A stretch of 64,000 nucleotides of DNA from Macrophomina tecta (taxonomy: Eukaryota; Ascomycota; Dothideomycetes; Botryosphaeriales; Botryosphaeriaceae): assembly GCA_024180945.1 (NCBI GenBank), contig JAKSGN010000033.1, positions 2,108,001 through 2,172,000 of the forward strand, written 5' to 3'. The notes below the pieces were generated by a model that saw only the letters and a program-made list of their open reading frames with translations, had not been told where the DNA came from and did no database searches. The translations under genes and the position numbers were made by a program. Below are positions 24,701 to 35,600 of this stretch, piece by piece; the first letter of the stretch is position 1; each line of letters starts with the position of its first letter.

Positions 24701-24921
24701 TTAGCTCCTTAATAAGCTATAAGAGCTTAGCTCTAGTAAGCTCCGTTTACCGTACGGGCTAAGCTAGCCCCTAGGCACCCTAAACCTAGCTCTTAGCCGG
24801 GTTAATCTCTATCTAAGATCCTAGTGCTATTGCTATTTTCTAAACTCGTTAGGAGGTAATATCTTACTTAATAAGACTTAATCTTAGAACCTTCCTCTCC
24901 TTATAAGAATAGTAGTTAAAG
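18800..24921 (-). pseudogene. Element B' gag-pol with chromodomain, RIP-inactivated
   Basis: Minus-strand coding relic homologous throughout to gypsy B (31178-43100). From high to low coordinates: gag around 24900-23700, protease-proximal region around 23500-22600, RT with the relic of YLDDIL reading as YFNNIL near 21180-21220, RNase H, integrase, and a chromodomain relic near 18880-19040. Frames are saturated with RIP stops. The plus-strand 69-codon frame at 23485-23694 is an antisense shadow also present at the matching place in gypsy B. Confidence 0.8.
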
Positions 24922-25261
24922 TATAACGAGCGGGCCTCTACCTCTAAGAATCTAAATACTAAAGAGGGAAGAAAACCTATTAAAGAGTTTTCTTAAGTAG
25001 ATATAAGAAAAGAATAAGAGTAAGTTAAATACGTAATAAGACTAAGTACTATATACGAAGGCTATATTACTAATAAAGTCTAAATTCTATTATTAAAGTT
25101 AACCACGAAGGTTAAAGCTATCTAAGAAGTATAGTTTATATATAAGTAGAAAAGCGTATATAATCTAGTTATACTATTACGAGCCTAGCTCTAGAGGGCT
25201 TAAGGTAAGCCGTTATAAGCCCGGCTCGTAAGGGCTCGGTGGGTCCGTCCTTAGGTACTTA

Positions 25262-26570
25262 CCGCACCCGTGCAAAAGTCAGGGCGCACGGCCAAGGCGC
25301 TAATTATCCTGCCACCAACACCAATACTTTGGAGTCGTATTATTCAACAAGGAGTTGCTCAAATGCAGTAAGAGTTGATTCTTTATAAAGCTAGGCTACC
25401 AGCGAGTTTGATAGCCACCAGCTTGAATAACATCTACAAGCCGTTGTGGCATACTTTTACAAAGCGCTTTAAGGCTTGGTTTTTCCACCAATGCGTATGC
25501 CCTAGGTAACCACTCAGCTAGTAATGCCTCCACGCGCTCAGGATTCTTCTCAAGCTCAATAAATGGCGCAATCTCTTGAAGCTTCATCTTTAGTGGCCAC
25601 CAAAGGTATTCCTGGAGGTTCAGATCAGGCGAATATGGGGGTGAGTAATGCACCTAATTTGGTGATCACGCAGCCATTTCTTCACCCGGTTCGCCCGATG
25701 AATACCAGCACCATCTTGTAACCAGTACATACCATAGTCGTAGTTTCTTGGCACCTGTTCCTCCAGTACTTTGATATAGGATTTGGCAGTATAGCCTTGC
25801 CTAGGAGAGTCCAAATCACGCTCCATAACGTGTAAATCAGACACCCCTAGCTGGCCTGAAAAGCCACCCCATACCATACATCTTGCCTTCTTGCCAAGTG
25901 GCCGTGTATTAAGCCGGCTTTGGTCCCACTTTTGCTGGCCAGGCGTACGGAAAACCCAGCTTGGTGCGTGGCCAGAGCCCTGCTCAACTGAGCACTCATC
26001 ACCGAACGTAACCCTCATCCACCATCTCCAGCTCTTATACCGGTATTTCTTTGCATATTGGTACCGAATGCGGGCATTCGCTTGAGAGATCCAAGGCCGA
26101 TTCTTTGCACGCCATTTGGTAATATGGTTCTTGCGTAGAATACGCCTGAGCGTATCTTTATGGATAGATAACTGGAGTTGCTTAATCACCTGGCTGTGCT
26201 TAAGTTTTGGGAACCGGTTAACAAAACGAATAATCTGGCGCTCCGTGCGAAGGCTGACTTTGGGGGACGGCCAGTACGAGGTGTTAGATCAATCTGGCCA
26301 GTCGTATTGTAGTGGTTGATGCAGCTCCTAATTGCGTGTTCTGAGAAGCGAGTCTCACGGGCAATTTGACGCCCAGATTTACCATCTTGCGATTGTGTAA
26401 TAACCGAAACTCGTTGATCATGTGAAAGCTGATGCCTTTGCCTAGCATTGCCTGAAATTTCGCGTCCAAAGATGCGCTGCATGGTGGTGTAATGAGGCAA
26501 GGGATGAAGAGGGTACGTTGTTGTTTTGACTCGTGCACGTCCGTGCGCCCTGACTTTTGCACGGGTGCGG
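25262..26570 (-). mobile_element. Tc1/mariner DNA transposon, un-RIPped
   Basis: 1309-bp element with perfect 30-bp terminal inverted repeats (25262-25291 and 26541-26570, starting CCGCACCCGTGCAAAAGTC) and a TA target duplication (25260-25261 and 26571-26572). The homologous uninterrupted site is visible in the 3' LTR of B' near 17890 as ACTTACGTA. Base composition is near-balanced and no RIP stops are seen, unlike the surrounding LTR, so it arrived after its host element was RIPped or has stayed single copy. Confidence 0.95.
25396..26500 (-). pseudogene. Tc1/mariner transposase (DD34E), two frameshifts
   Basis: Cut-and-paste transposase of the Tc1 group, read on the minus strand from ATG at 26500. 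Parts: N-terminal helix-turn-helix DNA-binding region (residues 1-80, with SHDQR and GRQIARETRFS and the GRPPK linker), then the DDE catalytic domain with D in TFGDECSVEQG, D in WLQDGAGIHRA and E in SPDLNLQEYLWW; 34 residues separate the last two, so DD34E. The frame changes twice, near 26263 (after GRPPK) and near 25640 (before PYSPDLN). Both shifts fall in runs of five C on the coding strand and each is explained by one missing base. Otherwise it is well preserved. Either a recently dead copy or a sequencing error in homopolymers. Confidence 0.9.
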
Positions 26571-26720
26571 TACGTACTAAGCTACGTAATCCCCTCTTTT
26601 CTTTAGAATTTCCTATAGAACGTCCTTTCCTTTCTTATTCCCTATACTATAGAGGCTGCGCCGTAATAAGAACGTCCTTTCCTTCCTTATTCCCTATACT
26701 ATGGAGGCTGCGCCGTAACA

Positions 26721-29600
26721 TTATAGAGACCAGCTGCGACGAGATATATCTATCTCAAATGAGAACCTTTTCGGTCTAAGCGCATTTCGTCGATACGGCC
26801 CTTTAAACAAGGCCAATTTTTAGTGGTAGCGGCCGGGGGTGTTGATGGGTGGGCTGTTTTCGGGAAGGGGATATGCTTTATTGGCCAAGGCCCTACCTCT
26901 TGTAGCTTTGTTCCTGCAAATGGTCGCGTACTACCACAATATGCTCCACCCGAGGACCGCCCGAGCTTGTAGTTTGCGAGCCTATTCGCGTGGCTTTCAA
27001 CCCGTTGTCTTAAGGCGCGGAAAGCTCCTTACCTTGCTACTAGACCTTGTATCCGTCCACATGGAAACGAACCCGCGTCCCGATATTAACGCGCTAATTG
27101 CTACTTCAGTCGCGGGAGCTGAAGGCGGTAGGGTAGGCCTTATTGGGCTTCTGTCACCCTATCGGAAACGGTTCCGCGTAAGCCACCATACAAGCTAGGA
27201 CCCCGTCCCGCAACACGCTTCCTGCGCGCAAGAACAGCACTCTTACCTACTCCTGTTAGGGCCGCGAAACCCCACTACACGCGTCCACGTCGCCGCGGCT
27301 GGTAATACCCATTAGAGGAGCGTCTCTGATGAGTAGCTCAGTATAGAGGTGATGGATGGTAGTCTGCAACACGCTATTGCACGCTGCTGGGATGCGGCTT
27401 CGACGCGAAAAATTTTCATTGACGCGCCAGACCGCGACTGTAACTGCGCTGCCTACTACCTCCGCTTAGGTAACGCGACCATCTATCCAGGGAGGCCTAT
27501 CGAGGGAAACTAGAATACGAAAACCACCCGACGTACAACTATCTAGCTCGTAGCTAGGCCCAACGCTAGCCCTATCTAGCTATATAATGTAGACGCACCC
27601 TAGACGTATGACAGGATACCCTTAGGCTTATACCGGCTCTAAGGTCGCTAAGAACGCGGTAAGGGCATGGGGAAACCTCTTCTGTGAACGTGTTAAGGCT
27701 GATGTGTTATAGGCCCTTAGTGTAAAACCTATTAAGGCTTTCCAGGCGTCCGACCGGGGAGACCTTGTTAAGGTTCAACCCGAGAACTCGTTAAGGCCTC
27801 TCCGAGAGAGCCGATCCGGTACGTATAGGGGAAACTTAGCGAGGGTCTTGATAGGCGTGGTGCTCGTGACCTAGCACGTTGCGACCGGCCGGCTCGACGA
27901 GATGGAAACACTGGTAAGCTCTTGGGAAGAGAAATACAGACCAGCTTCGACCACCCTCAACGAACCCGGTAAGCGGGCGTCTAGGCGACAAGTGGGGCAA
28001 TGACGTGGTACGAGTTAGCGGAAGCTGCGTCTATGATCGCGTACATCGTCAAGAGGCTGCTTTGCCTAGATCTTCAGCTGTGCGGCGTGCTCGTAGAGTG
28101 AAAAGGGGTTGCCCCGTCGCAAGGCACCGGCCGCCGCCATAACGGAAGACCCAGTATCGGGCAATAGCGAATTTCAGGTTGAGCAGTCTGACGCATATTG
28201 CAGGGCAATTGCGCGTGGCTTGAAGGCATGGTTCCAAGAATTCATTCTCGCTGCGAGGTCAAGCCGAAGAAGAAGAAGAGGACGAGGAGGATCAATATTC
28301 TTGCGTGACAAAGATGAAGAGGCGGACCCTCCGTGCCGAGCTTCTTAGAAAACGGCCAGTCGTCGTCCTTGGAGCCACTTCTAAGATCCATAGTTGGCGA
28401 CGAGGTACTGCCGGATACCATCATCAGGTCCACGTAGGTCGACGGTGAAGCGGATGATCATGGGATGATCCTTTCCTGCATAAGGGCGGTGTCATAACCA
28501 TCACTGCCATTTATCACACGGCCTTATGCATCTTGCAGATCAGACATTTTCTACCTTGACGTCATGCACGCCAGTCCTATACTCTTCTGTCGGACTATCT
28601 CACTACTTCCTCAGGCACCACATTTATTCCTTCCTCGGTCACTCCCTACCCTCGGTAATGCAATCTCCTCGGATCTATTACTTCCTCGGTTATACTGTCT
28701 GAAGTTGTGTATATGAAGACACTCTTTCACCTCTTCAAATACAGGCAGAATCTACACTCTTTTCTGACCTCACTACTCTTTACCAAAAATCCAACATCTT
28801 CATGCTCGTTACAAGATTTACGCTACCTCGTTAAAAGAATGCGTTGCTTCTTTACCCGTTATCTATCCAGGTAGCAGTAGTTTGACAGTTCAGTGTAACA
28901 GCGGTGTCTACTTTTTTCACACCACTCTCTACACCCATCTGGCTCGCGTTTCATGTTGCCCAAGCGAAGAAAGGAGGGATGTGCTTGTTATACTTGTTGT
29001 GGTTAACGCGTCGATGAAACAATTCTAATCGTGTTGGGCGGTAACCCCAACAGGTCCGCAGCGTCGTGACGTAAGCTTGCAATCATTACCTTCTACACTT
29101 AGCTATTTATGAGATGGGCGTCTCTTAAAGTACACTACTAGCTACAACGACGCGGATACGTGCAGTAGGTTTACGTAGTCGAACTACAAGGGTTAATAGC
29201 AGAAGGTTGCAAGAAGAAAAAACCGTAAAAAATTAGGCGCAATTAAAGTGCTTAGGAATAAATTCAGCAACGTCAATATCACATGTCGCAGCACATAATA
29301 ACTAATATCCAGGACGGTTCGCTCTCCCGTCCCTTCGCCAGCCACCTGATGCGCCGTCTGACCCTCGGTCAGCCACCCTGCCCCGCTCGTAGTATTTAGT
29401 CTCGCACGCTCTCCCATTTCCTGTTCTACAACGAGCATGGCGAACTTAGGAGTTTAATTTCGATTATTGTTAAATCAGTTACAACCCCATCTTCTCAGTC
29501 TTTCGCTCATCCCTAATCCCATAAGTAGCGACTTACCGCTCGTGTTCGTTCGCAGTCAACATAACAGTTATAGATAATACTTCGTTCCAGGACAGGTCTT
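26721..29600. other. Un-RIPped single-copy-like island, no gene recognised
   Basis: About 2.9 kb of balanced base composition between two gypsy blocks. No frame gives a recognisable domain. Visible items: a four-fold loose repeat of (G/A)TTAAGG at about 27692, 27731, 27767 and 27790, and a short acidic frame around 28268-28300 followed in the same frame by a basic stretch (MKRRTLRAELLRKRP) up to about 28440, which looks like the end of a lost exon. A minus-strand 81-codon frame at 29193-29438 is not supported by anything else. Confidence 0.45.
26842..27198 (+). CDS. Hypothetical open frame in un-RIPped island
   Basis: 118-codon open frame from ATG at 26842, beginning MGGLFSGRGYALLAKALPLV with one hydrophobic stretch (residues 10-27) and then basic, Arg-rich sequence. 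I recognise no family. It lies 120 bp from the edge of gypsy B' in DNA of normal composition. No neighbouring exon could be linked to it. It may be a chance open frame or part of a decayed gene. Confidence 0.2.
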   Translation: MMGGLFSGRGYALLAKALPLVALFLQMVAYYHNMLHPRTARACSLRAYSRGFQPVVLRRGKLLTLLLDLVSVHMETNPRPDINALIATSVAGAEGGRVGLIGLLSPYRKRFRVSHHTS

Positions 29601-30689
29601 CAGGCTCTCACAGGGCTGTCTGCTTAGAAGACAAGTTCGAGATATTAAAGAATATTAGTAACGGATGCTTTAGCAGCGTCTTACTAGCACGCGTACAGAG
29701 CGCAGGCGCCTATATCGTGCCGATGGGCACCCTAGTCAACTTTGACTAGTATCTAGAGCTTAGAGAAGTTATCCTATAATCGCTACCTAACTATTCTTAT
29801 ATTACCTTAGCTCTTAACATCTTGCTCGAACCTATAAGAAGCTGCATATTACTATAAAGGATATAGTAATCTCTACTAGCTTATAGAAGCGCGCAACCGT
29901 AAACGTCTCGACTTCTTAATGGTTAAAAAGTATACTCTTCTAAATTATCTCCGGTCTCGAGTATATCTATAAGAATAATTTTTTCCACCGCGATATTAAG
30001 CCTAAAAGCATCCTAGTATCGGCCTCTAGCCTAGATATTCATCACCGCCCCACTCCTGAAATGAAAGCGCACCAAACACACCCTTAATAACTACCGGCGA
30101 CTATAGTATTAGTATTCTCTCGTATTCGCTCCGAAGTCTCGGTTTACTGAATCATGGCTTTTTTTTTTTTTTAAACTTATTAATACCACAACTACACTTT
30201 AACAAATAGCTCTTAACATACTAAGATTATTAGATAAACATAATGACTTTAAGTAGTTAGAATAACTAGCCGGTACGTCCGTTTCTTAGGTTTTTCCTCC
30301 ATAAGAGAGCTTCCTAGGCCACTCGCCTATTATATTTAGGCCGTGTTAACAGTAACCGCAGGAGCTATAGCTATTATAAGAATTAGCTCTTTGTTATACT
30401 ATCTTTAGTAAACTTCCCACATGAGTAAGTAGGCCTATATAGGGCTTCTTCTATATGGAGCAGTGGATAGTTAATAAAAAGCTTAATATTATGTAGCTAT
30501 TATACATTTTAATAAAATCTAGTAAGATGTTTGAGTTTTTAAACTCGGACTTAAAATTCCAGATAGGTCTAGAGGTTCTTTTAAAAGGTATTTCTATTTA
30601 TTTAGCGCGGATCGGTAAGAGTAACAATAAGTCATTAGATTTATATATCTTAGCTAGTAACGGGAGATTTTCCTAATACTAGTATATTC
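29601..30689. other. Mixed, partly RIP-like sequence before gypsy B
   Basis: Composition turns progressively AT-rich. A short coding-like stretch near 29665-29770 reads VLLARVQSAGAYIVPMGTLV but is followed by stops of RIP type; I do not recognise it. A run of 15 T lies at about 30157-30171. It ends in TATTC (30685-30689), the left target duplication of gypsy B. Confidence 0.4.
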
Positions 30690-31177
30690 TGTTACGGCGC
30701 AGCCTCTACAGGGTTAGGGAATAGCAGAATAAGGTAGTAAGTAGGGAGCTTAGGTGCAGTATAGAAAAGACCTACGCGCGCTCGCGTAAAGTATATAACG
30801 CTAAGATAGTACTCTTACTACTCTAAGAGCGCTCGGACTAGAATACTATAGAGTACCTAGAGTAGGATAAGCTACTCTATCTACTTCTAAGGTTATCGCC
30901 CTCCTGAGGAATAGAGTAGATAGATTAGAAACTAGATTATATATGCTTTCCTACTTATATATAAACTATACTTCTTAGATAGCTTTAACCTTCGTAGTTA
31001 ACTTTAATAATAGAATTTAGACTCTATTAGTAATACGGCCTTCGCACGTAGTACTTAGTTCTATTACGTATTTAACTTACTCTTACCCTCTTCTTATATC
31101 TACTTAAGGAAATCCTTCGATAGGTTTTCTCCCTCTTTAGTATTTAGATTCTTAGAGGTAGAGGCCCGCTTATTATA
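30690..31177 (+). repeat. 5' LTR of gypsy B (488 bp)
   Basis: Starts TGTTACGGCGCAGCC, ends CTTATTATA (from GTTACA). It is followed by CTTTAACTACCATTC, a putative primer-binding region nearly identical to the one after the 5' LTR of element A. Confidence 0.93.
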
Positions 31178-32095
31178 CTTTAACTACCATTCTTATAAGA
31201 AGAGGAAGGCTCTAAGATTAAATCTTATTAGATAAGATATTACCCCCTAACGAGTTTAGAAAATAGCAATAGTACTAGAATTTTAAATAGAGGTCGACCC
31301 GGCCGAGGATTATATTTAGAATACCTAGGGGCTAGCTTAGCCCGTATAGTAAACGAAGCCTACTAGAGCTAAGCTCTTATAGCTTATTAAAAAGCTAAAA
31401 GCTTAGAATACTCGACTAATTAAGTATACGATAAAATAGAGTGCTACTAAGGTTAAAGTAGCGATACCTAAGAAGTTTAATAGAGATAGAAAGAAGCTCT
31501 AATTCTTTCTACTCTAAATAAAACGTTATCTCTAGTTTAACTAAGTATAGTTTAATAATAATACTAAAGTAGTACTTTTCGTATCTACCTACCTTAGAGA
31601 AACGGTAGAGGTATAGATAGAACTATATCTTCGCGACTATCTAGCTAACGAATACTCTCTTAAGAAAAGATAAGAAAAGACTAAGAAAATCTTTAATACC
31701 TATACGGGATTTATAGATAACCTTAAGGCTACTTTTAATAATCGAGATAAAGTCTATAAAGCCTCTAACGATATTATAACCGTTAAATAATTAGGATTTA
31801 TAGCTATCTACGTAACTAAGTTTTAATAGCTTATAGCCTATCTTAAATAGTTAGACGAGACTTTCCGCGACCTCTTCTATAAAGGTCTAAAGGAAGAAGT
31901 TAAAAAGAATATAATTATTTATAAATATCTATCTATCTTCTAGAAGATAGTAGACCTTACGTCTTAGATTAATAGTTATATATACGAATAAAAGATAGGT
32001 TTTTAATAAGCTAATACCTTAAAGCCTCACCGTAAAAGAATAATTCTTAAAGGTGGAGACGCTATAGCCCTTAACGCAGCTAACTAATAGAATTC

Positions 32096-32348
32096 TATTG
32101 GATTAATTACGTGTATATGGCTTTTGCTAAGTTGTTGGAATATTTAATTTAGTAGTGTTTTAGATTTAGTTATATCTTATACTCGTTGCATACTTGTCTT
32201 AGTAGGTAAGTAAGTTATATACCCGTTTTACCCTAGTAGGTAGAATAGGTATAAGAAAAGCCCGTACGGCCTCCCTCTACTAGATATGCTACTTATTCTA
32301 ATTAATTCTTTTATTATTAATTAAGCCATTACACTACTTATTCTAATA
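32096..32348 (+). repeat. 5' LTR of the copia element (253 bp)
   Basis: Starts TATTGGATTAATTACGTG, ends CTTATTCTAATA. The following bases GTTATAAGCCTGGG are the likely primer-binding region. Confidence 0.92.
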
Positions 32349-32699
32349 GTTATAAGCCTGGGTACGTCTTTAGTGCCTTTTATATTCTAAGCCATCCTTT
32401 CTAGTACCTTATTATACTATTCCGAGCGTTCTGTAATATCCGGACATTTATTCTTGGTATTTTTTTACTATACGTATTCTATAACGGAGGACTTTAGTTG
32501 CCTTCTATAACACGCCTTTTTTATTACCTAAAGCATAGCACTTTCCCACCGCCTTAGAGTAATACTTTTAAGTAAACGGCTTATTTATTAGTCTTATACC
32601 TACTACCTACTTTAGTAACTTACCTGTGCCTTCTTTAGTATATAATACGACGCAACGTAATACTGCGCTATAACGTCTTTTAAACCTATCGTTGTCTTA

Positions 32700-35600
32700 A
32701 AGACAGCTGATAATTGGGATAAATAGTACTTTATTATCTAATCACGAGCTAAGAAATATGAGATATTCGACTATATTAATCTATCGAAGCTATTAAAGCC
32801 TTCTTAACTAAGCAAGCTAGCTAAGATTTCAGAGCTACTAGTCTCTAATCCAAACTAATAAAGAGCCTAGAAGCGCTATAAAATATAGATTAGGGCTCGT
32901 AAAAGAGACCTAGCTAAATAGAAGAAGCTTAAAAAGAAGATTAACGATCTATTAACGATTATTAAGGACTTAGTAAGCCTATTACTACTTCTAATTCTAA
33001 AGAAGCTTAGAGGTGATTTATACCCCTATTCTTAGCTTATAGCGCTTAAGGCGCGGCTCTAGCTAATAAGGGAAACTTAAGAAGAGCTTATTATTAATAA
33101 GCTTCGCTAGCTTAAGAAGCCTTTAAGTAGTTAGAATATTAATAAATAGCTCTTATAATAGAAAGAGACTTTGTTTAAGGTAGAGGAGCTCGAACTTTTA
33201 GAGATTATAGGTAATTAAGAAAAGGTCGCCTTTCTTAAGGCGCTTACCCCTCTTAATACCCACTAGGCCTTAGCCTATAAAATTAAGCTTTAGTATAACG
33301 AGCTTAATAGGTCGCTTTATAAAATAATTATCGACTACCGAAACTACTTACGCTAAAATACGGCTAAGAATCTAAAGGCTACTAAAGTAGCCTTTACCAC
33401 TTTACTAAGGAATAAGAAGTAGGAAAGAAAGCTACCCGCCTACTTATATAGCGAGAATTACTTCTACGATAAATATGGATATTATAATCTAGACGCTAGA
33501 CTAGTAGATTAGATACTAAACTAGGAGGTTTAAGATAAAGTTAATAAGGCACTCGAAGATCTATAGATTAAGAGAAGAGTTAAACGCTCTATTAAACGGT
33601 TTAAAAATAGCTAAAATCACGGCTAAAGCTAGAAAAAGTAGGATAACGCTCCTTAAAAGAAATAAGAGCTAAAACTAGGTAAAGAAGAAAAGAAAATATT
33701 ATTCTTTCTAGTAGTAGTTGCCTTATTATTTAGTATATAACGTATTTTAAGGCCTATAACTCTTGATCTCTTATAGATCGCCGATACTAGTATAATACAC
33801 CATATCTGTAATTAGTATATAAAGAGTCGCTATACTAAAATAAGGGACGTAGGGCCAGATAACTACGTTATATTAGAAAACTCTACGGTTAAGATCGAGT
33901 TATTTAGTAAGGTACTAGTGTATACTACTAACTATAAGGGCCCACGTACTATTAAGCTTATAGACGTGGCCTACGTACCCTCGTTTATAGCAAACCTCGT
34001 CTCTATTGCTAAGGCAAGAGAAAAGGGAATCGAGTTAGATATAGGACGTATATACCTCTACTTAGAGGACTTTATTATAGCCTACCTAACCTTTACTTAA
34101 AACTATTTCTTTATGGAATATAAGAAAGCAGATAATCTACTAGCTATAGTATTAAACGTTGCTAATCGCTCGTTGCTAGCTATATAATGGTATAAAATCT
34201 TTACGTACGTAGGTAGAAGAGCTATTTAAGCCTTATTATAAGTAATATAAGGAGCTATAATTACTAATTAGTAGCTACCTAATTACTATAACGTGTGTGC
34301 TCGTACTAAGGTATACTAGTAGATCTCTCGATCTATATAACTAGAGGAATTATTAGAAGAAGTATTCTTTCAAGTCTTATTTAACTTAATATATATAACA
34401 CGAGCTAATAATAGCTACTAATAGATTACGTATCTTAAATGCACTTCTACTAAATTTACTTTTGCGGTTACTTACGTAACTAAGAATGAGTGTACTTAGT
34501 ACCTTCTTAATATTATCTAAATAATTAAGATAAGATTTAGTAAATTAGTAGCCTTTCTTAGATTAGATAGAGAAGTATCGCTTATACGAGCCTTTAAGTA
34601 GTAGCTTAAGTAATACGGAATTACCTATAAGGTATTAGCTCCATATACCCCTTAGTAAAATAGTGTATTAGAGCATTTAGGGTACTTAATTATTATTAAA
34701 GTAAGATTATTGCGAGTTAGTACTAACCTACCTAAGCACCTATAGCCTAAAATTATTAAGGTAGTAGTCTATATCTATAATAGGACTCTAATAAAGCGCT
34801 ACTATTAGAAAATGCTATTTAAGCGTGTCTATAGCAAGAAGCTAAAAGTAGCTTATCTTCGAGTTTATAGCTATAAAGCCTACTTACTACTAAAGAATAT
34901 TCTATATAGTAATAAGCTAGATAAACGTGTCCTTATCGAATATTTAGTTAGATATAACTCTACTAATATCTATAGAATCTAGCATTCTCTAAAGAAACGA
35001 GTAGTACGCTTAAGAGACGTTATCTTTAACGAATCTAGTAAGTTCTCTCTAGAGGATCTAGAAAAGATACTCGCTCTATAATAGTAGGAGTAAAATTAAG
35101 AGTAAGAGGTAGTAATTTCTCGTATTACACTTTATAAGGAGGAGATTATCTCCTTAGATTAGAAATCTAAGGTCTTCTTTAACCTTAGTAATAAGCTATT
35201 ACCGGCTCTAATTTATTTAACTTAAGAAACTCTAGAGACTTAAAGTAGCTACCTAGGCACCTAAGTATAAGAAGTATAACTAGATTATCTACTAAGCCCC
35301 TTAGAATTAACTAGTAAAGGCCTAGCACGCGAATAGCATACGAAAAGCAGCCTATAAGTAGGCTTAATTTATAATAAATAAATACTAGATTCTTTAGATT
35401 ATATATTACTAGATCGATCTACTCTAGTCTAATAATAAGCCTCTTAAGGCTTAGAAGGTAAAGATTAATAAAATTAATAATTACGAGGACTCGGCTAGTT
35501 TATACTAGTCTAATACGAGAATCCACCTGATCTAGGCGCTACTAGAGGAAACTGTGCCCTAAGAGAACGTAATATTATAGCGGATATTAATCTAAACCTA

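Larger units (their letters stand above)
17548..26720 (-). mobile_element. Ty3/gypsy element B', full length, minus strand
   Basis: Complete element with 488-bp LTRs at 17548-18035 (3') and 24922-26720 (5', interrupted by a Tc1 element) and perfect target duplication TTATA (17543-17547 and 26721-26725). Without Tc1 it is about 7.86 kb. Reading the minus strand from 24900 downward gives gag, protease, RT, integrase and a chromodomain, as in gypsy B. The outer about 150 bp near 26720 is far less RIPped than the rest. Confidence 0.92.
24922..26720 (-). repeat. 5' LTR of element B', split by a Tc1 element
   Basis: Plus-strand reading starts TATAACGAGCGGGCC and ends GGAGGCTGCGCCGTAACA, so the original TG..CA ends are kept at 26720. 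Removing the Tc1 insertion and one TA leaves 488 bp, exactly the 3' LTR length. The last 104 bp consist of two 52-bp tandem copies (26617-26668 and 26669-26720). Confidence 0.9.

Noticed and set aside
25891..26319. Plus-strand frames across the Tc1 element
   Set aside because: Antisense shadows of the transposase.
26721..29600. Possible rRNA, tRNA or LINE content in the un-RIPped island
   Set aside because: I found no cloverleaf, no recognisable rRNA core sequence and no reverse-transcriptase motif.
30157..30171. Run of T as a retroposed poly(A) tail on the minus strand
   Set aside because: No LINE, SINE or processed gene sequence and no target duplication found next to it.
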